Below are positions 45,901-58,199 of a DNA stretch of 64,000 bases, one piece after another. This stretch comes from Rhinopomastus cyanomelas. Lineage: Eukaryota > Chordata > Aves > Bucerotiformes > Rhinopomastidae. Location: assembly GCA_013400115.1 (NCBI GenBank), contig VXBP01001845.1, positions 708,648-772,647 on the forward strand, read 5' to 3'. Within the stretch, counting starts at the first letter, position 1. Each line of letters opens with the position of its first letter. The position numbers and the translations under genes are program-made. The notes below the pieces were generated by a model. The model was not told where the DNA came from and did not search any database. It saw only the letters and a list, made by a program, of their open reading frames with translations.

Positions 45901-48078
45901 TAGGAGGTTCCACATCAATCTGAGAAGGAACTTCTTCCCAGTGAGGGTGACAGAGCACTGGAACAGGCTGCCCAGGGAGGTTGTGGAGTCTCCTTCTCTG
46001 GAGACGTTTAAAACCTGCCTGGATGTGTTCCTGTGTGACTTGGTCTAGGTGATCCTGTTGTGTCAGGTGGATTGGACTAGATGATCTTTTGAGGTCCCTT
46101 CCAATCCCTAATGTTCCACGATTCTATGTCCTCACCAGCACTATCTGGTCTCCACGTTAAAGAAGGGCATTGCCACATGGGCACAAGGGACTGAGGACAA
46201 CCTGGCTTGGAGCACCCTGAGGGGTTCGGCTGCCCCAGGAATGCACCCGGAGCCCTGTCAGCGCCTGGCAGGTGTTTTGTGCTTGCCCTGTGTGCTCAGG
46301 CAGTGGAGCACGTAGCAGCGCGGCTCTGGAGCGAAACACGCACCAGACACATTATTGAGACAGGAATTTCTTGTCATCGCAAGAGCTTTACTTACCTTTG
46401 TCATTTGAATGCACTGCGCTCGGTGCCTGGTTTGAAAAACCCCAACGCACAACCCCCTGCTCCTCCCAGCCCGGCTTTTCGGAGATAATTTAAGTCTCTT
46501 TCTGAAAGGCCTTTTTATGACTCCAGCAGCTCCCAGGGCAAGGATGAAATACCAGGACAGTGACAGCAACACTTAGCTTCAGCACTGCAGGCTGCTGCCG
46601 CTCCAACAAAACCCTGCAGGAACAAACCCCTGCGCAGGGTGCAGAGCGTGTGCCACGGCGAGTTCTCATCACGGTGCCCGCATCCCGCACCCTGTGCCAG
46701 CCCTGATCTCTCCTGCCTGGCTTTCCAGCCCCTCTGCCTTGTCGCTCACTGGAGCTGGCAGGGTTGAGTCATCCTGGGCACGCTCTGGGGAAAACCGTTG
46801 CCTCCAGCTTGTTTCTTGGAAACTAATAAAAATGAAATCCCAGAAATATTGCAACACACTCGCCGCTTCTGTTTCTGGGTGCCTGTTGTCTCCACAGCAT
46901 GCCGCTTGCGCTGGGACCTTGCTAACCATAGCTCTGCCCCTCTGCAAATTAGGTTCACTTCCTTCTCTTCATGTTTTGCCTTTGCAAGGCTGAGGACCCG
47001 CATCTGCTGGATAATGGCCTTCACAGGACCTAACCTTTGGATGACTGTACTTTTAGCCTTGCACTTCCCGATCATGTAAGAATGTTCCTTCTTCCCTCAA
47101 CATCAGATTCCACTGGCTGCTGTTTCCCAATATCCTCCTGAGACCCACTATCCAACCAGACAGACCACGACTGCTTCTGTACAAGATTTAAACCTTTACG
47201 AGGAATGTGGGCTCCAGGTGCTGAGTGTCTTTGACTTCGAGTCATTCTGTTCTCCTGTCTTATCCCCTTTCTGAAACCTGCCGGGTCAGCAGGCTTCATT
47301 AACTTCATTAACTTCTCCCCTCTACTCTTGCAAAATGGAGAATCCTCCCAGAAGTTTCCAATCTCATTCTGTCTCTCCATCCCACTCATGAATCCACTCA
47401 TGACCACCTGAACCAAGCTAATTTTCCATGGCTAGCTATTACACGTCCTCCACCTCAGACACAAAGTCTGAAATCATATCCCTTCTGGGCAGTTCGCAGC
47501 CGACTTTATGAAGAAGTTTACGGGCTACCACCCCGAGGGATACATGGGATTTACCATTATTAACAACCTTTGATCTCCACTTGACATCAAGACAGCTAAA
47601 GCCTCCCACAGCAACACTATGTTTCTCTCTAGCAACACGGAGAGCTCGAACCCTACCCAAATCTGAATCTGGATGAGAAGAAACCACCTTGTTTCCCCGT
47701 GTCAGCAGAGCCTTTGGAGGGTCACGGAGCTGCTAATAAGGGACCTCGAGGTCTCGGCGGGAGGAGGAGGAGGTTGCAGAGGAATGCCAAGCACCTTTTC
47801 CCATGTATATGTTCTTGCACACACATGCATGGGTTTGTAATTTGAAACTCTCTTTACTTCTGGACAGGCTTTACAAACTGCTTAGACCACATTCTCTGAG
47901 GTGTTTAAAGAGGGTGGAGTATGCAGTATTTATTTAGGTACTCTACAAACCTTAATAAGAATCGAGTGCTTGTAGCAATTGCAGAGAGCAAACAGAGAGC
48001 CAGCTGGCAGAAACAGTGCCGCTGCATTTTTTATTGCTTCTAACCCCCCAAAACCAGATTATTACTAAAAAAAAAAAT
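42947..48078 (+). other. Intergenic region between the two P450 genes
   Basis: About 5.1 kb. The first part should be the 3' UTR of the CYP2K-like gene; the first AATAAA I find is at 45274-45279, 2.3 kb past the stop, so the true end is uncertain. A CR1 lies at 45768-46128. No third P450 copy or exon remnant was seen. Upstream of the CYP2W1 start I see only a weak TATA-like TTAATAAG at 47952-47959. Confidence 0.6.
45768..46128 (+). mobile_element. Well-preserved CR1 3' end with open ORF2 tail
   Basis: From AAAAGGAGACTGAGGGGTGA to the terminal ATGTTCCACGATTCTATG. The ORF2 C-terminus reads without interruption (RTRGNGCKLEHRRFHINLRR, RVTEHWNRLPREVVESPS, DVFLCDLV) to a stop at 46046-46048, then about 80 bp of 3' UTR. 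The open frame suggests a fairly young insertion. Confidence 0.92.
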
Positions 48079-48276
48079 ATGTCTTTTTTGATTCCTTTTA
48101 TCTCTGATCCTACTTTAATTTGTCTGCTGTGTGCAGCAGTATTACTAGCTGTACTCTACTTTTCTACTGGCTATAAAAATTCAGCTTTTAAATTACCTCC
48201 TGGTCCAACTCCTCTTCCGATCATTGGTAACCTGCACTTGGTGGATCTTAGAAGGCAAGATAAATCACTAATGAAG
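48079..48276 (+). CDS. CYP2W1: CYP2W1 exon 1 (membrane anchor and hinge)
   Basis: 66 codons ending ATGAAG|GTAGGA. ATG at 48079 is the first in-frame ATG; its context (AATATGT) is not strong. It matches the length of exon 1 in the upstream paralogue exactly. Confidence 0.9.
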
Positions 48277-51200
48277 GTAGGACAAAACCCCCAGACCCTT
48301 GATCGATAGATTTGAAGCTGCCTGGGATGTAGCAGTGAGAACTTCTTGTCTTTTTTTAGTTCAGACTAAATTGTAAAGGTGTGAGAATGGCTTTGTAGGA
48401 TTTCTCTGGGCTGCACCTAGCCAGTGCCTGTGCTGATGCAACGCTGTTTGCGAGCGATCAGCCGTCAGGAAGACCTCTGGGCAATGTGGGATTTCTTCAC
48501 GTTATCGCGAGGATGTACAGGAGGTGTATGATGCTCGCGGGATTGGAAACACGGGTTTGACAGCTCGGACACCCAGAAACCTTCTAAGGCATGAGGACGT
48601 AACTAACATGAGAGGAAATTGCTTCCTCTCCCTCAGCCCTGGAGAACTGGCCAGGGGAAGCTCAAGCTGCAGTGACCCCAAAGCTGCTGCAGAGAGGGCC
48701 AAATCCAGACGCCCCGCTGCAAAATCCACTTGCCTCCCGAAAGATGGGATTTGCATTGAAATCTGGACGGCAGGACGAGGGAGGGATGGGAAAGCTAAGG
48801 AGCCAGAACGAATAGCCTGTGAGCTCTTCTGTTAACCTGTAATTAAAGCAACTTACCCCAGGTATGGTGATGAGATGCTCTTCGGTGCAAATCGGGGCTG
48901 GCACAGCCCAGGGTGTTAATGTCACCGAGCGCTTCCTGAGCAGACAGCACCCTCGGGGACCGACCTGCGCCAGGGTCAGGGCGAGAGTGAGCAAACAGAC
49001 AGCGGTGGTTCATGACCAGGCGTCGACACGGCTCCCGTAGCACCAGTGCTCAGCAAACACTGGCGGGGCTTTGGGAGCAGCCGAGCGGCAGGTGAGCCCT
49101 GCCGTGGGGTGAGGCATGGGGTGCAGCACCCGGTGTTATGGGCAATGTCAGGGTTGGGGTCAGTTTACCCAGCAGGGCTGGGCAGATGTTGCTGCAGCCT
49201 CTCAACGGCGGTTTGGAATTACCTCCGCATGCTTTCCACACTGGGCAGGCTATATTTGGCGTTGCCTTTGTTTGCCTTTGCTTTGGGATTACCCCACAGG
49301 GGTTATCCCTCCATCTCACAGGACAGGCAGCAAAAATGATGTTTGCACTGAGCAGCAGGGACCAGCATTTGTTGGCTGGGCTCCCTGATGGGGTGTCCAC
49401 CTCTCTGCTGAGAACATTGTTGGTGGACCCAGCACGGGCTGAGGCACACAGATACGCTGTGTGTTTGCTTAGGCAGCAGATTTGGACTGTGACCTCCCAT
49501 CACCTTACTCCAGCCCAGCCCAAATTCTTTTCAGCCATCCCCGAGTGCTGTTTTCAATGGGGTGGAGGAAGGCAGGAGCAATCAGCCTCCCAGCACTGAG
49601 GAGATGCACCATCAGGGATCGGGAGTACATCTGTAAAACAGAGCTCTGCAGCAGTAGGCACACACAACAGTCCTTTCAGAGTGTAGGTTCCCCTGCCAGC
49701 CTGCCTTGCTCAGCCACACACCCTTTCCCTTGGTGAAGGAAAAAGAGAGGCAACACAGTGACTCTGGGGCACATCACCCACGCTGCTGGGATCAAACGCT
49801 CATGAAGGAGCCCTGAGCCCCCTGACGCGCTGCACTGCCTTTGAAAACTGTCCAGCAAGGCACAGCTTCGGCAGAGAGCTGTGGAGAATTTGTCCTGGGG
49901 TGGTGTCAGCTAGAAAGCCTCTGTGTTCTGGCAGAGGTACATGCAGAGTCTTCTAAGGGCAAAACCAGCAAGTCTTCTAAGGGCAAAAAGCATGAGGACA
50001 GCCAGTGGTTGTGGCAGCCTCCTGCTGTGCCCACCTGAGCGACAGGGCTGGGCAGAGGAACATGGGTTTGCAATTTACTGCCATCCAGGGCACCCCTAGC
50101 ATGGGGCAAAGAGCTCTTCTGGTCTGGCAGCAGCAAAGCAGGAGTGTGCTGGTATGGGAGCAGCACCGTACCGAAGCTCTCCTGTGTGCCAGTACTGGTA
50201 TTGGCACTGAAATGTCTACTCTGTTCTCACCCTTCTCTGTTTTGCCAACTTGTGTTGCCGTTTGAGATGCCGTCTTGAACTCTAGGTGGGTCTTTTCTGT
50301 TTGTCATTTCCTTCCTCCTTATCAGCCAAACCAAATTACTGAGGCACGGATGGGGGTGGGGGCTCCTGCACGGCAAGAAGCCTAAAGTCCACGCAGATGC
50401 CAGCCAGGGACAAAATGCCTCGTGTTTGGCCGTGCTGGGCTCTGGCTCACAGATGCTGTTTTGCAGGTAGTGGCTCTGCAGCCCTTCCCGGCAGGACGCC
50501 AGGATGTGCTAATGTCCTTTGGGAAAGCAGCGGGCGCTTGCCTCGTGTGCGCTGCCTCCCTTCCTGACTATCACAGTTCGCCTCTTTTTCAGCTTGCGGA
50601 AAAATACGGCCCCATCTTCACCCTCCACTTTGGGTTCCAGAAGGTTGTGGTCCTGACCGGGTATGAAGTTGTGCGGGAGGCGCTTGTGAACACAGAGGAG
50701 TTTGTAGACAGACCATCCATCCCAATATTTGACCAAATTCAGAACGGAAACGGTACTAGAGAAATGATCGGGGGCGGGCGGGAGGGACCACGCCGTCACT
50801 GAGTGCCAGCTAACTGCCCGTCCCCAGAGCCCGGCCTTTAAACATCCCTCTGGCACCCACCTGGAGCCACGCTGACAGCAAATATTCAGTTCTCCTCGTT
50901 TTTGTGCAATGCCTCCCGGCTTTTCACCTCCACCGCTGCTGCGAGTGCACTCGTGGGCAATCCATAGCCTAAATGCTTGAGGGTGCGACGTGGGATTTTT
51001 AAAGGCACTGTGGTACTTCTGGGGTTAATTTCTGTAAAACATCAGTGAGAGCAGCTCCACACCATCACCACATTTACAAACCTTCGGTTTCAGGGGGCTT
51101 TGGATTAACTGGTTTGGCTATTTGGAGCTGTAGGATCTTCCACTTCTCCCGCTGCCAGGTGTCAGGTTTGGATCCCACCAGTCCCCAACCTTGCCCCCCA

Positions 51201-54200
51201 ACAAAGGCTCCTGGGAGGAAGAGATTCAGGCAGAAGCAATAGGCTGAGGCTGTAAATCTACCCCCACAACCAACCTCATAGTTTCTCCAGGGCAACAGAG
51301 TGTTTCAGGGGACCTTTTGCCTTGTTTTTCCTTCCTCTGCTCCAGCTGAGGCTTTAGCTTTGAGCATCCCGAAGGCGGCTTTACATGCTGGTCACGGGCT
51401 GAAGTTTGGCTTACAATTTGAAATTAAGATGTCCAGCCACAACCACCGATAGACCAACTCATCACTACGTAAGGAAAAGGAATCAGCGTGAGGAAGAGCC
51501 TTTTTCAGAGCCAATTTACATGTAAAATAGCCCTGTGGGACTGTCAGTAGTGCAGCAGAAGTCCTTCCACACTCACCTTCTCAGCCCAAGTCGAAGCCAC
51601 GTAGAGGTGACCCAAAGCCACGGGGGATTGAGCAACGGCGCTCAATTTTCCAAAGAAACATTTTGTTTCTTCAGAAAATGCTGATTTGTTGACTCAGAAG
51701 CAGTTTGCAGAAAATGAATTATCCAGAGGAAAGAACTAAATAAACTGATCTAAAGAAAAACTAGAGTAAAGTTTAGAACTGAGCAGGACGTTGTTAGAGA
51801 AAGAAGCCTGCTTTGCCTTCTGAATGAAAACAGGCTCTAGAACAGTCTTCGTTGCACAAAAAGCCACCTCTTTTAAAGACCTCACTGCCAACATGAAGGT
51901 GGAAAGTGCTGGAACTGAATTTTCAATTCACACAGCCTGAGACAGCCTGAGACTGACATCACTTTTACTTCTGCTGTTTCCCACACTCTGATGGGATGAA
52001 ACACCCACCCCTGCTTGGTGGTGCTAGTGATCAGCAAGGCACAAGCGCAGGGACCTCTACGAAGTGACGGTAGTTCTGCCACAGCTGAACGTATAGTCTT
52101 GCTGTGGGAAGCTCCACAAACAGTTCAGCACTGGTGAGGGCTGAGGAGACTGAATCATCCCATAAAACATCTTTATGACTTGAATAGGACAAAGGGAGAA
52201 GCTTCAAAGTACAAGGTTGTTGCTTGAGGCCCTTGACTTGAAACCAAACAAGGTCAGAAAGGTTAGGTGATTGACTTAGACCAACATCCCTCCCCAGCTC
52301 TACAGCCAACCAGCACTGGTCTGAAAGCCATACCTGCTTACCTTGCACTCAGGAGAGGGCTGGGGCAGACTGGGTTGGGAGGGAGCTTGTTTTTCCCAAA
52401 CTACAGGTTCAGTGAGACTGGGAGAATGGAGCTGAATATACACAGGGATGGAGCACACAGAAATAGGAGACACATAGACCCCAAATCTGGGCAGAAAAAA
52501 CCCACTTCTGGACATCTTTCCTCATCTAGTCCTGTAATTGGCTTCATGCGGTGGGGCTCCCCTGTGCATGAGCCCAGCAGCGATGTCTCATGGCCTCCCC
52601 AGGTTTGTTCTTCTCTATCGGGGAGCTGTGGAGAACAACGCGAAGGTTCACCGTATCCAGCATGCGCAACCTCGGCATGGGGAAAAAAACCATAGAGGGG
52701 AAAATTTTTGAGGAGCTTCACTTCCTCATTGAGATGATCAAATCCTTTAAAGGTGAGCTGGAGACCGTCACAGTGCTGCAGAGCCTCATCTGCCTCACTG
52801 CTGCTGCAACATCTCACTAACACTTCCATCTTCACCCCTCCGCAGGGGAGCCTTTTAGCCTGACATCCTTCAACTGCGCTCCAATCAACATCACCTTCAT
52901 CTTGCTCTTTGGGGACAGGTTTGACTATAAGGACCCAACATTTCTCACTCTTTTGAGGCTCATCGATGAAGTTATGATCCTTCTGGGATCTCCATATTTG
53001 AACGTAAGTAATGTGTCCCACAGACTGACACGTTTCTACACTGGGATGGTACAGTTGTGAGCCCCACAGTTCAGCAGTTTTCAAGTGTTCAGAACCAGCC
53101 AAACTCAACTGACACATCGTGTCTTAGGACGAAGCTGTTCCCACGTGCTGATATTTCTGCAGACTTAATGCTTCTCCTTCTCGATTCCTCATTAGTACTT
53201 CAATTTCTACCCATTCCTTGGATTTCTCTTCAAAACCCACAAGATTATGCTGAAGAAAATAGAAGACGTGCGGGTCATCTTACGGCAGTACATGCAGGCG
53301 AGCAGGGAGGACGTCAGTGAGAACAGCGTGAGGAGCTACGTCGACGCGCTGATATTCAGGCAACAAGAGGTACTTGACTGCTTGGCTCTGCTGACCGCTC
53401 ACACTGCCTCCTTCAGATTCTCTGGCTCAGACAGCTCCTGAGTTGATTTCAGTCAGGTCGTGCCAGCCCACTGAAATCCATCCTGTTGCTCCAGACACTG
53501 AAATCAGACGGCAGTTTCTTATCACTGGTGCCATTTTTTGCAGGGATTTTTCTATCTAAACTAAGATGCGAAACCCACTGCCTCAGTCCACTCGTGAAGC
53601 AGCAGCACTAACGTGAGATCAGCTCCTTCTAGCTCGTAGGAAATGCACGAATTCGCATGAAACTGACTCTGCCTTTCTTTGTGAAGACAACAAATCAATT
53701 CAGCAACGATACCGCTGCTCCAAGATGAATTATACACTTGCGGTACCTGAGTGATAAATCACCGGTACAAGTCGTAGCCCTGCCCTGCCTCTCACTTTAG
53801 CAGAGTCTTGGCGGTTTCACACATCTGTTGGTTTCATTCAACAGAATATTTAGGCTCTGAGTTTTTATTTCCTTCCAACTGGATCTGGGCCAACCTTAAG
53901 CACTAAATATTCTACCCAGCTATGCGGCAGAAGGGACAGTACAGTCCTAAAGCCCTGCAAAAACGCTCCTAAAGGTCATTTTGGACATTGCTGGGGATTC
54001 AAAACGGCCCTTGGGCAGGAGGAGACCCTCCAAGTCAGGATTAGCGGAATCTCCTTTTGCATGGAGGCACTTCCCAAATCTAAGAGGCTGAGCCTGAGAA
54101 CAGCTGCTGGCCCTGGCTTCAGCCTGCTGCTGGGTGGAACTGAATGCCAAACAAAAACTCCACAGCAAGCCTTTCACCTTGGGTGCTCCCAGCTTCGGCA

Positions 54201-56768
54201 GACGCTGCGCGTTCGGGATCAGCCCGTTCACAAACACGCGGTCGTAGTCAACAGAGCTGCAAGCCATGCCATGCCACTCAAGCTTTGCTGAACAGAGCAG
54301 GTCGATGGTACTAAAACCTTTCCTACCGCTTGTGTTTTTCAAGGAAAAAAGCAAGAAAGACAGTCTCTTCCACGATGACAACTTAATGGCCTCCATACTT
54401 GACCTGGTCATGGCGGGAACAGAGACCATCGCCACAACGCTCCAGTGGGCCATCCTGCTGATGATGAAATACCCCGAGATTCAAAGTGAGCTCCTGTAAC
54501 CTAAGCCTCATCCATGGCATGGCTGATGTGGGGAGGGGGGAGGCCTGGCCTCAGACCCACAAAAGCTCTTTTGCCTGAAGAGCTCAATGCCATTCCTTCA
54601 CTGTTTCAAACTCCTGTTGCAATTAGATGCCAATCACAACCTCAGCAAAGTAGTCCCTTTGCCTTGCTGGGAGGGAGGATTGGCATGATGCTGGGGAACC
54701 ATCCAGCCATGTGCCTGAGCTAGAAACAGAGGGGAAACCCAGGCTGATCAATTCTCTCCCTCCAGAGGGGAGAGAAGAACATCTTTCCAAGGAGGGACGT
54801 AGCTTCCTTGCTGGGGTACAACCCTTTGGCTTATTCCTTCCAGAAAAGGTGCAGGAGGAGATAGGGAGAAGTGTCAAAGCTGGAAGCTGGGCCACATATG
54901 AGGATCGGAAGAACATGCCATTCACAAACGCGGTGCTACACGAAGTGCAGAGGTTCATCACCCTCCTGCCGCACGTTCCCCGCTGCACTGCTGTGGACAC
55001 CCACTTCAGGGGCTACTTCCTTCCCAAGGTAAGTAACTGCTCCATCCCAGGCACACACCGCCCTCCCTATTTTTGCTAGTGCTAGTAAAGGGGTTGTTTT
55101 CTTTAGAGGGTTTCATAGGACTGAAGTCCAGAGTAATCCAAAGGCACCTCCAGAAGAGTTTCTTCCTCTCCAGTGACTATGCTGAGTGCAAAGAGATGGG
55201 TAGGACTCAGTTCAGTCCCTCTCATGCTCAGGACGTCCTCACTCCACAAGTGACCCTGGTTTACCCCCCTGAAGCCATCTGCTCAGTGAAGTATCTGCCA
55301 GGGAATTTACAGGATCCAACTCTCTGCTTGACGTTTTCACAGCACTTTGTGGGGTTTGGCTTCTGTCCTTGGCACTTCTGAGAAGAGCTCACTGACTTCT
55401 CTCTCTAATGGCTAATGGGATAAAGCCCCTGAGGTCTCCACCTACCTCAGGTGGAGCAAATCTCCTGTGACACTCCAAAATCCAAAGTCTGTGCCACAAA
55501 ATGATGTGAAACAACACTTTTGCCATCTTCTGTGCCTTCATGTACTTTTCTTCCAGGGTATAATTGTAATCCCATCCCTCACCTCAGTGCTGCTGGATAA
55601 GACACAATGGGAGACACCACATCAGTTCAACCCCAACCACTTCCTTGATGCTGAAGGGAATTTTGTGAAGAGAGAGGCTTTTCTGCCCTTCTCCACAGGT
55701 AACCAAAGGGATGATGTGACAGAGCTGCACTATTCGCTGCCACGGTCTTCATGGCTAAGTACTGCCATGGTTAAGAGAGGTGACAGGACACTGGGCATCC
55801 TGACACCTCTCCAACTGTCACTTGGGTCGAGTCACAAAGCTTTATGTTGCTAATCTCGATTTCATCTGCAAAGGACAATAAACATTATAAAGAATAAACC
55901 CACACCCACTGCAACTCAAACTGAGCCAACGGTAGGAACAGTTGTTAGATACCTGAAACTCTTCCCTGAACCATCCTAAAAGCAAAAATATCACTTACAG
56001 AGAGCCTTCCCAACAGCCAAAATGCTTCCAAACACTGTGGATTTCCAGACACATCTGCTGCCCAGCTCATGCCCTCCATGGCTGCTGCAGCAGGCACTAC
56101 AAGAGGGCACAGCTGGAAGGAGTACTCTTGCTGGGAGTTCAACACATCCCAACGCTGCAGGAGCCCATAAATACTATAAAGGGAGATCTCCCTCAGAATC
56201 ATGCAAATCCTCCCAAGTAACTTTACATGTTCCAGCTGTACCTCTGAAAGGATGGTGTGAATGTCATCTGGTGATAGGACAAGGGGCAGTGGGTGTCAGC
56301 TGGAACAGAGGAGGCTTCACATAAATATGAGAAGGAACTTCACAGTGAGGGTGACAGAGCACTGAAACAGGCTGCCCAGGGGAGTTGTGGCATCTCCTTA
56401 TCTGGAGACATTTAAGACCCACCTGGATGTGTTCCTGTGCAACTTGGTGTAGGTGATCCTGCTGTGGCAGGGGGATTGCACTAGATGATGTTTCGAGGTC
56501 CCTTCCAATCCCAATTTCCCTGTGTGAAATGTTCTAGTCTAGTTTCCATCAAGCAAACACACTGTTCTCATCTGCAGGGCGAAGGAACTGCATTGGAGAA
56601 AGCCTCGCCAAGATGGAGCTGTTTGTCTTCTTTGTAGGGCTGCTGCAGACATTTACTTTTCAACCCCAGCCAGGAGTTTCAGAGTCCGACTTGGACCTTA
56701 CTGTCCCCCAGACAACGTTCACACTAAGGCCTCAGCCTCAGGCAACTTGTGCTGTCCTGCGAGAATAA
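48079..56768 (+). CDS. CYP2W1: Cytochrome P450 2W1, complete (9 exons)
   Basis: A CYP2-family microsomal monooxygenase; mammalian CYP2W1 is known for fetal gut and colon-tumour expression and for oxidising lysophospholipids and retinoids. Exons: 48079-48276, 50593-50752, 52603-52752, 52846-53003, 53196-53369, 54344-54485, 54844-55028, 55557-55698, 56578-56768; they join to 499 residues. Landmarks: N-terminal anchor, hinge LPPGPTPLP, C-helix WRTTR (129-133), I-helix MAGTET (303-308), K-helix EVQR (361-364), haem loop FSTGRRNCIG with Cys441. The blocks GLIDEVMVLLGSP-like, RFITLLPHVPRCTA and LTSVLLDKTQWETP are close to mammalian CYP2W1, and the position after COX19 fits. Exons 2, 4 and 7 are each one codon shorter than in the upstream P450. 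The exon 2 donor (CG|GTACTA) is weak. An upstream in-frame GTG at 48016 is not used as start. A possible polyA signal AATAAA is at 57496-57501. Confidence 0.93.
49947..49988. repeat. 24-bp partial tandem duplication in CYP2W1 intron 1
   Basis: AGTCTTCTAAGGGCAAAA occurs at 49947-49964 and again at 49971-49988, a 24-bp period. Confidence 0.85.
50593..50752 (+). CDS. CYP2W1: CYP2W1 exon 2
   Basis: 160 bp after TTTTTCAG. It encodes LAEKYGPIFTLHFGFQKVVV and then DRPSIPIFDQIQNGN. The donor GTACTA departs from consensus at positions +4 to +6. Confidence 0.9.
52603..52752 (+). CDS. CYP2W1: CYP2W1 exon 3 (C-helix)
   Basis: 150 bp. It contains LFFSIGELWRTTRRFTVSSM with WxxxR and ends IKSFK plus a split codon before GTGAGC. 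Confidence 0.93.
52846..53003 (+). CDS. CYP2W1: CYP2W1 exon 4
   Basis: 158 bp after a 93-bp intron. It encodes APINITFILLFGDRFDYKDP and LIDEVMILLGSP, which are characteristic of CYP2W1. Confidence 0.93.
53196..53369 (+). CDS. CYP2W1: CYP2W1 exon 5
   Basis: 174 bp, YFNFYPFLGFLFKTHKIMLK to SYVDALIFRQQE. The SYVDALI block equals that of mammalian CYP2W1. Confidence 0.93.
54344..54485 (+). CDS. CYP2W1: CYP2W1 exon 6 (I-helix)
   Basis: 142 bp after TTTTTCAAG. It contains ILDLVMAGTETIATTLQWAI, then LLMMKYPEIQ and the donor A|GTGAGC. Confidence 0.93.
54844..55028 (+). CDS. CYP2W1: CYP2W1 exon 7 (K-helix)
   Basis: 185 bp. It contains NAVLHEVQRFITLLPHVPRC with the ExxR motif and ends FRGYFLPK|GTAAGT. 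Confidence 0.94.
55557..55698 (+). CDS. CYP2W1: CYP2W1 exon 8
   Basis: 142 bp, GIIVIPSLTSVLLDKTQWET to GNFVKREAFLPFST, ending just before the haem-loop glycine codon is completed. Confidence 0.94.
56258..56518 (+). mobile_element. CR1 3' end in CYP2W1 intron 8
   Basis: From AATGTCATCTGGTGATAGGA to GGTCCCTTCCAATCCC. The tail repeats are eroded. The insertion lies close to exon 9 but leaves the acceptor and polypyrimidine region intact. Confidence 0.9.
56578..56768 (+). CDS. CYP2W1: CYP2W1 exon 9 (haem cysteine)
   Basis: 191 bp including the TAA at 56766-56768. It starts GRRNCIGESLAKMELFVFFV (axial Cys441) and ends QATCAVLRE. It follows a CR1 insertion that ends about 60 bp upstream of the acceptor. 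Confidence 0.94.
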
Positions 56769-57783
56769 CCGCAGCCTTGCTGAAGTGCAGCCCAGCAAGT
56801 GGGGAAACTGCTTAGACCCAACTTGGGTGTGCTAGGACTCACCATTGCCCTGTCCTTTCACAGCCCCTTCCCACTGTCTCCATTGACTCCCACTTTACTG
56901 TTCTCTGCCACTGCATCTGCCCCACAGGTTGCTGAACCCCTCTTTGCTCCTTGCTGTGAGGGGAACATCCGATCAATTAGAAGCCATGATGGTGGTTGAC
57001 AGACACATGCTTCTTCTCAAGACAGACTGTTCATGAAGCTGATGGAGGCAATAAGGAGGTGGTCTGGTGAAGGGGATGCAGCCCATGAGCAGTAGGTGTG
57101 ACACCTGGGCTCCCAGGGCAAAGCAGTGAGGTTCACGTCACAGAAAACTGCCTGAAATCCTGAGGGAAGACGCACCACCGTTTGCTGGAAGCCACTGCGG
57201 GTCACACACTTGAACCATCCATAGGTACCTCCACAACTTCTCCATAGCTTCTAGCTAGATAAACCCCAACTGATTCATGTGACTGGAGGGTGACGTTATT
57301 TCTGCCTGGGAACAGTGTCCTGCAAGATGCCCCAGAACTTGCAAAGCCGTTTAGCAAGTGCTGCTACCACCAAGTTCAACATCACTTCACAGTCTGAATG
57401 AAAGAAGATCTAGGTTTCTAAGTTTGCAGCCTCAATCGTAAGGCCACAGGAGGTTTGTACCAGCAACTAATGAGAAAAGGTTAATGACACAGAACAATAA
57501 ACTAGACCCATTTCTAGTTTTATGCATCTCTGTCTTTCCTGACCTTATTCAATAGGAACTGCTCCTCTCTTCATACCTCCTGGGTAACAGCCACCACAGC
57601 AGTCAGTTTGGTACTTGGGATGGTCTGGCCATTAGAATCAGCCACCTGATTTCCTTCCAAATGGTGTCTGATTTCAGTGGTTGTACTGTAACACACACAC
57701 AAGGAGAGTTGGGATCAGGGATCAGATGAGACCTGGTCTGGATTATCTTCCTTCCTGTTGTAGCTTTGTTTGGCTCTTGTCCA

Positions 57784-58199
57784 TAGAATCATAGAGTGTT
57801 CTAGGCTGGAAGGGACCTCTAGAGTTCATCTAGGCCAACCTTCCTACAGGGACAACTCCACTAGGTCAGACTGCTCAGAGCCTCATCAAACCTGACCTGA
57901 AGGGACTCCAGGGATGGGGCCCCCAGCACCTCCCTGGGCAGCCCATTCCAGTGATCAACCACCCTTGCATTGAAGAACTATTATCTAATATCCAGCCTAA
58001 ATATCTCCTTTCCCAGCCTGAACACATTGCTCCTTGACCTGTCCATACAAACCCTCTTGAAAAGACCTTCCCCTGACTTCATGTAGGGCCCTCTCAGGTA
58101 CTAGAAGGTCAGGAGAAAGTCCCCCCGGAGCCTTCTTTTCTCCAGGCTGAGCAGCCCCAACTCCCTCAGCCTGTCCTCATATGAGAGATGCTCCATTCA
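57784..58199 (-). mobile_element. CR1 LINE of a third, older subfamily
   Basis: On the plus strand, AGAATCATAGAGTGTTCTAG and AGGGACCTCTAGAGTTCATC, then CTCCCTGGGCAGCCCATTCC and CAACTCCCTCAGCCTGTCCT. Its tail wording is distinct from the other copies. Confidence 0.85.

Noticed and set aside
48016..48078. In-frame upstream extension of CYP2W1
   Set aside because: The codon at 48016 is GTG, and the added residues do not resemble a P450 N-terminus. ATG at 48079 gives the family's usual exon 1 length.
42947..48078. Possible third P450 copy or pseudogene between the two genes
   Set aside because: No haem-loop, I-helix, K-helix or hinge motif was found in any frame in this interval.
52401..53117. 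238-codon minus-strand frame
   Set aside because: It is antisense across CYP2W1 exons 3 and 4 and their introns, with no recognisable product.
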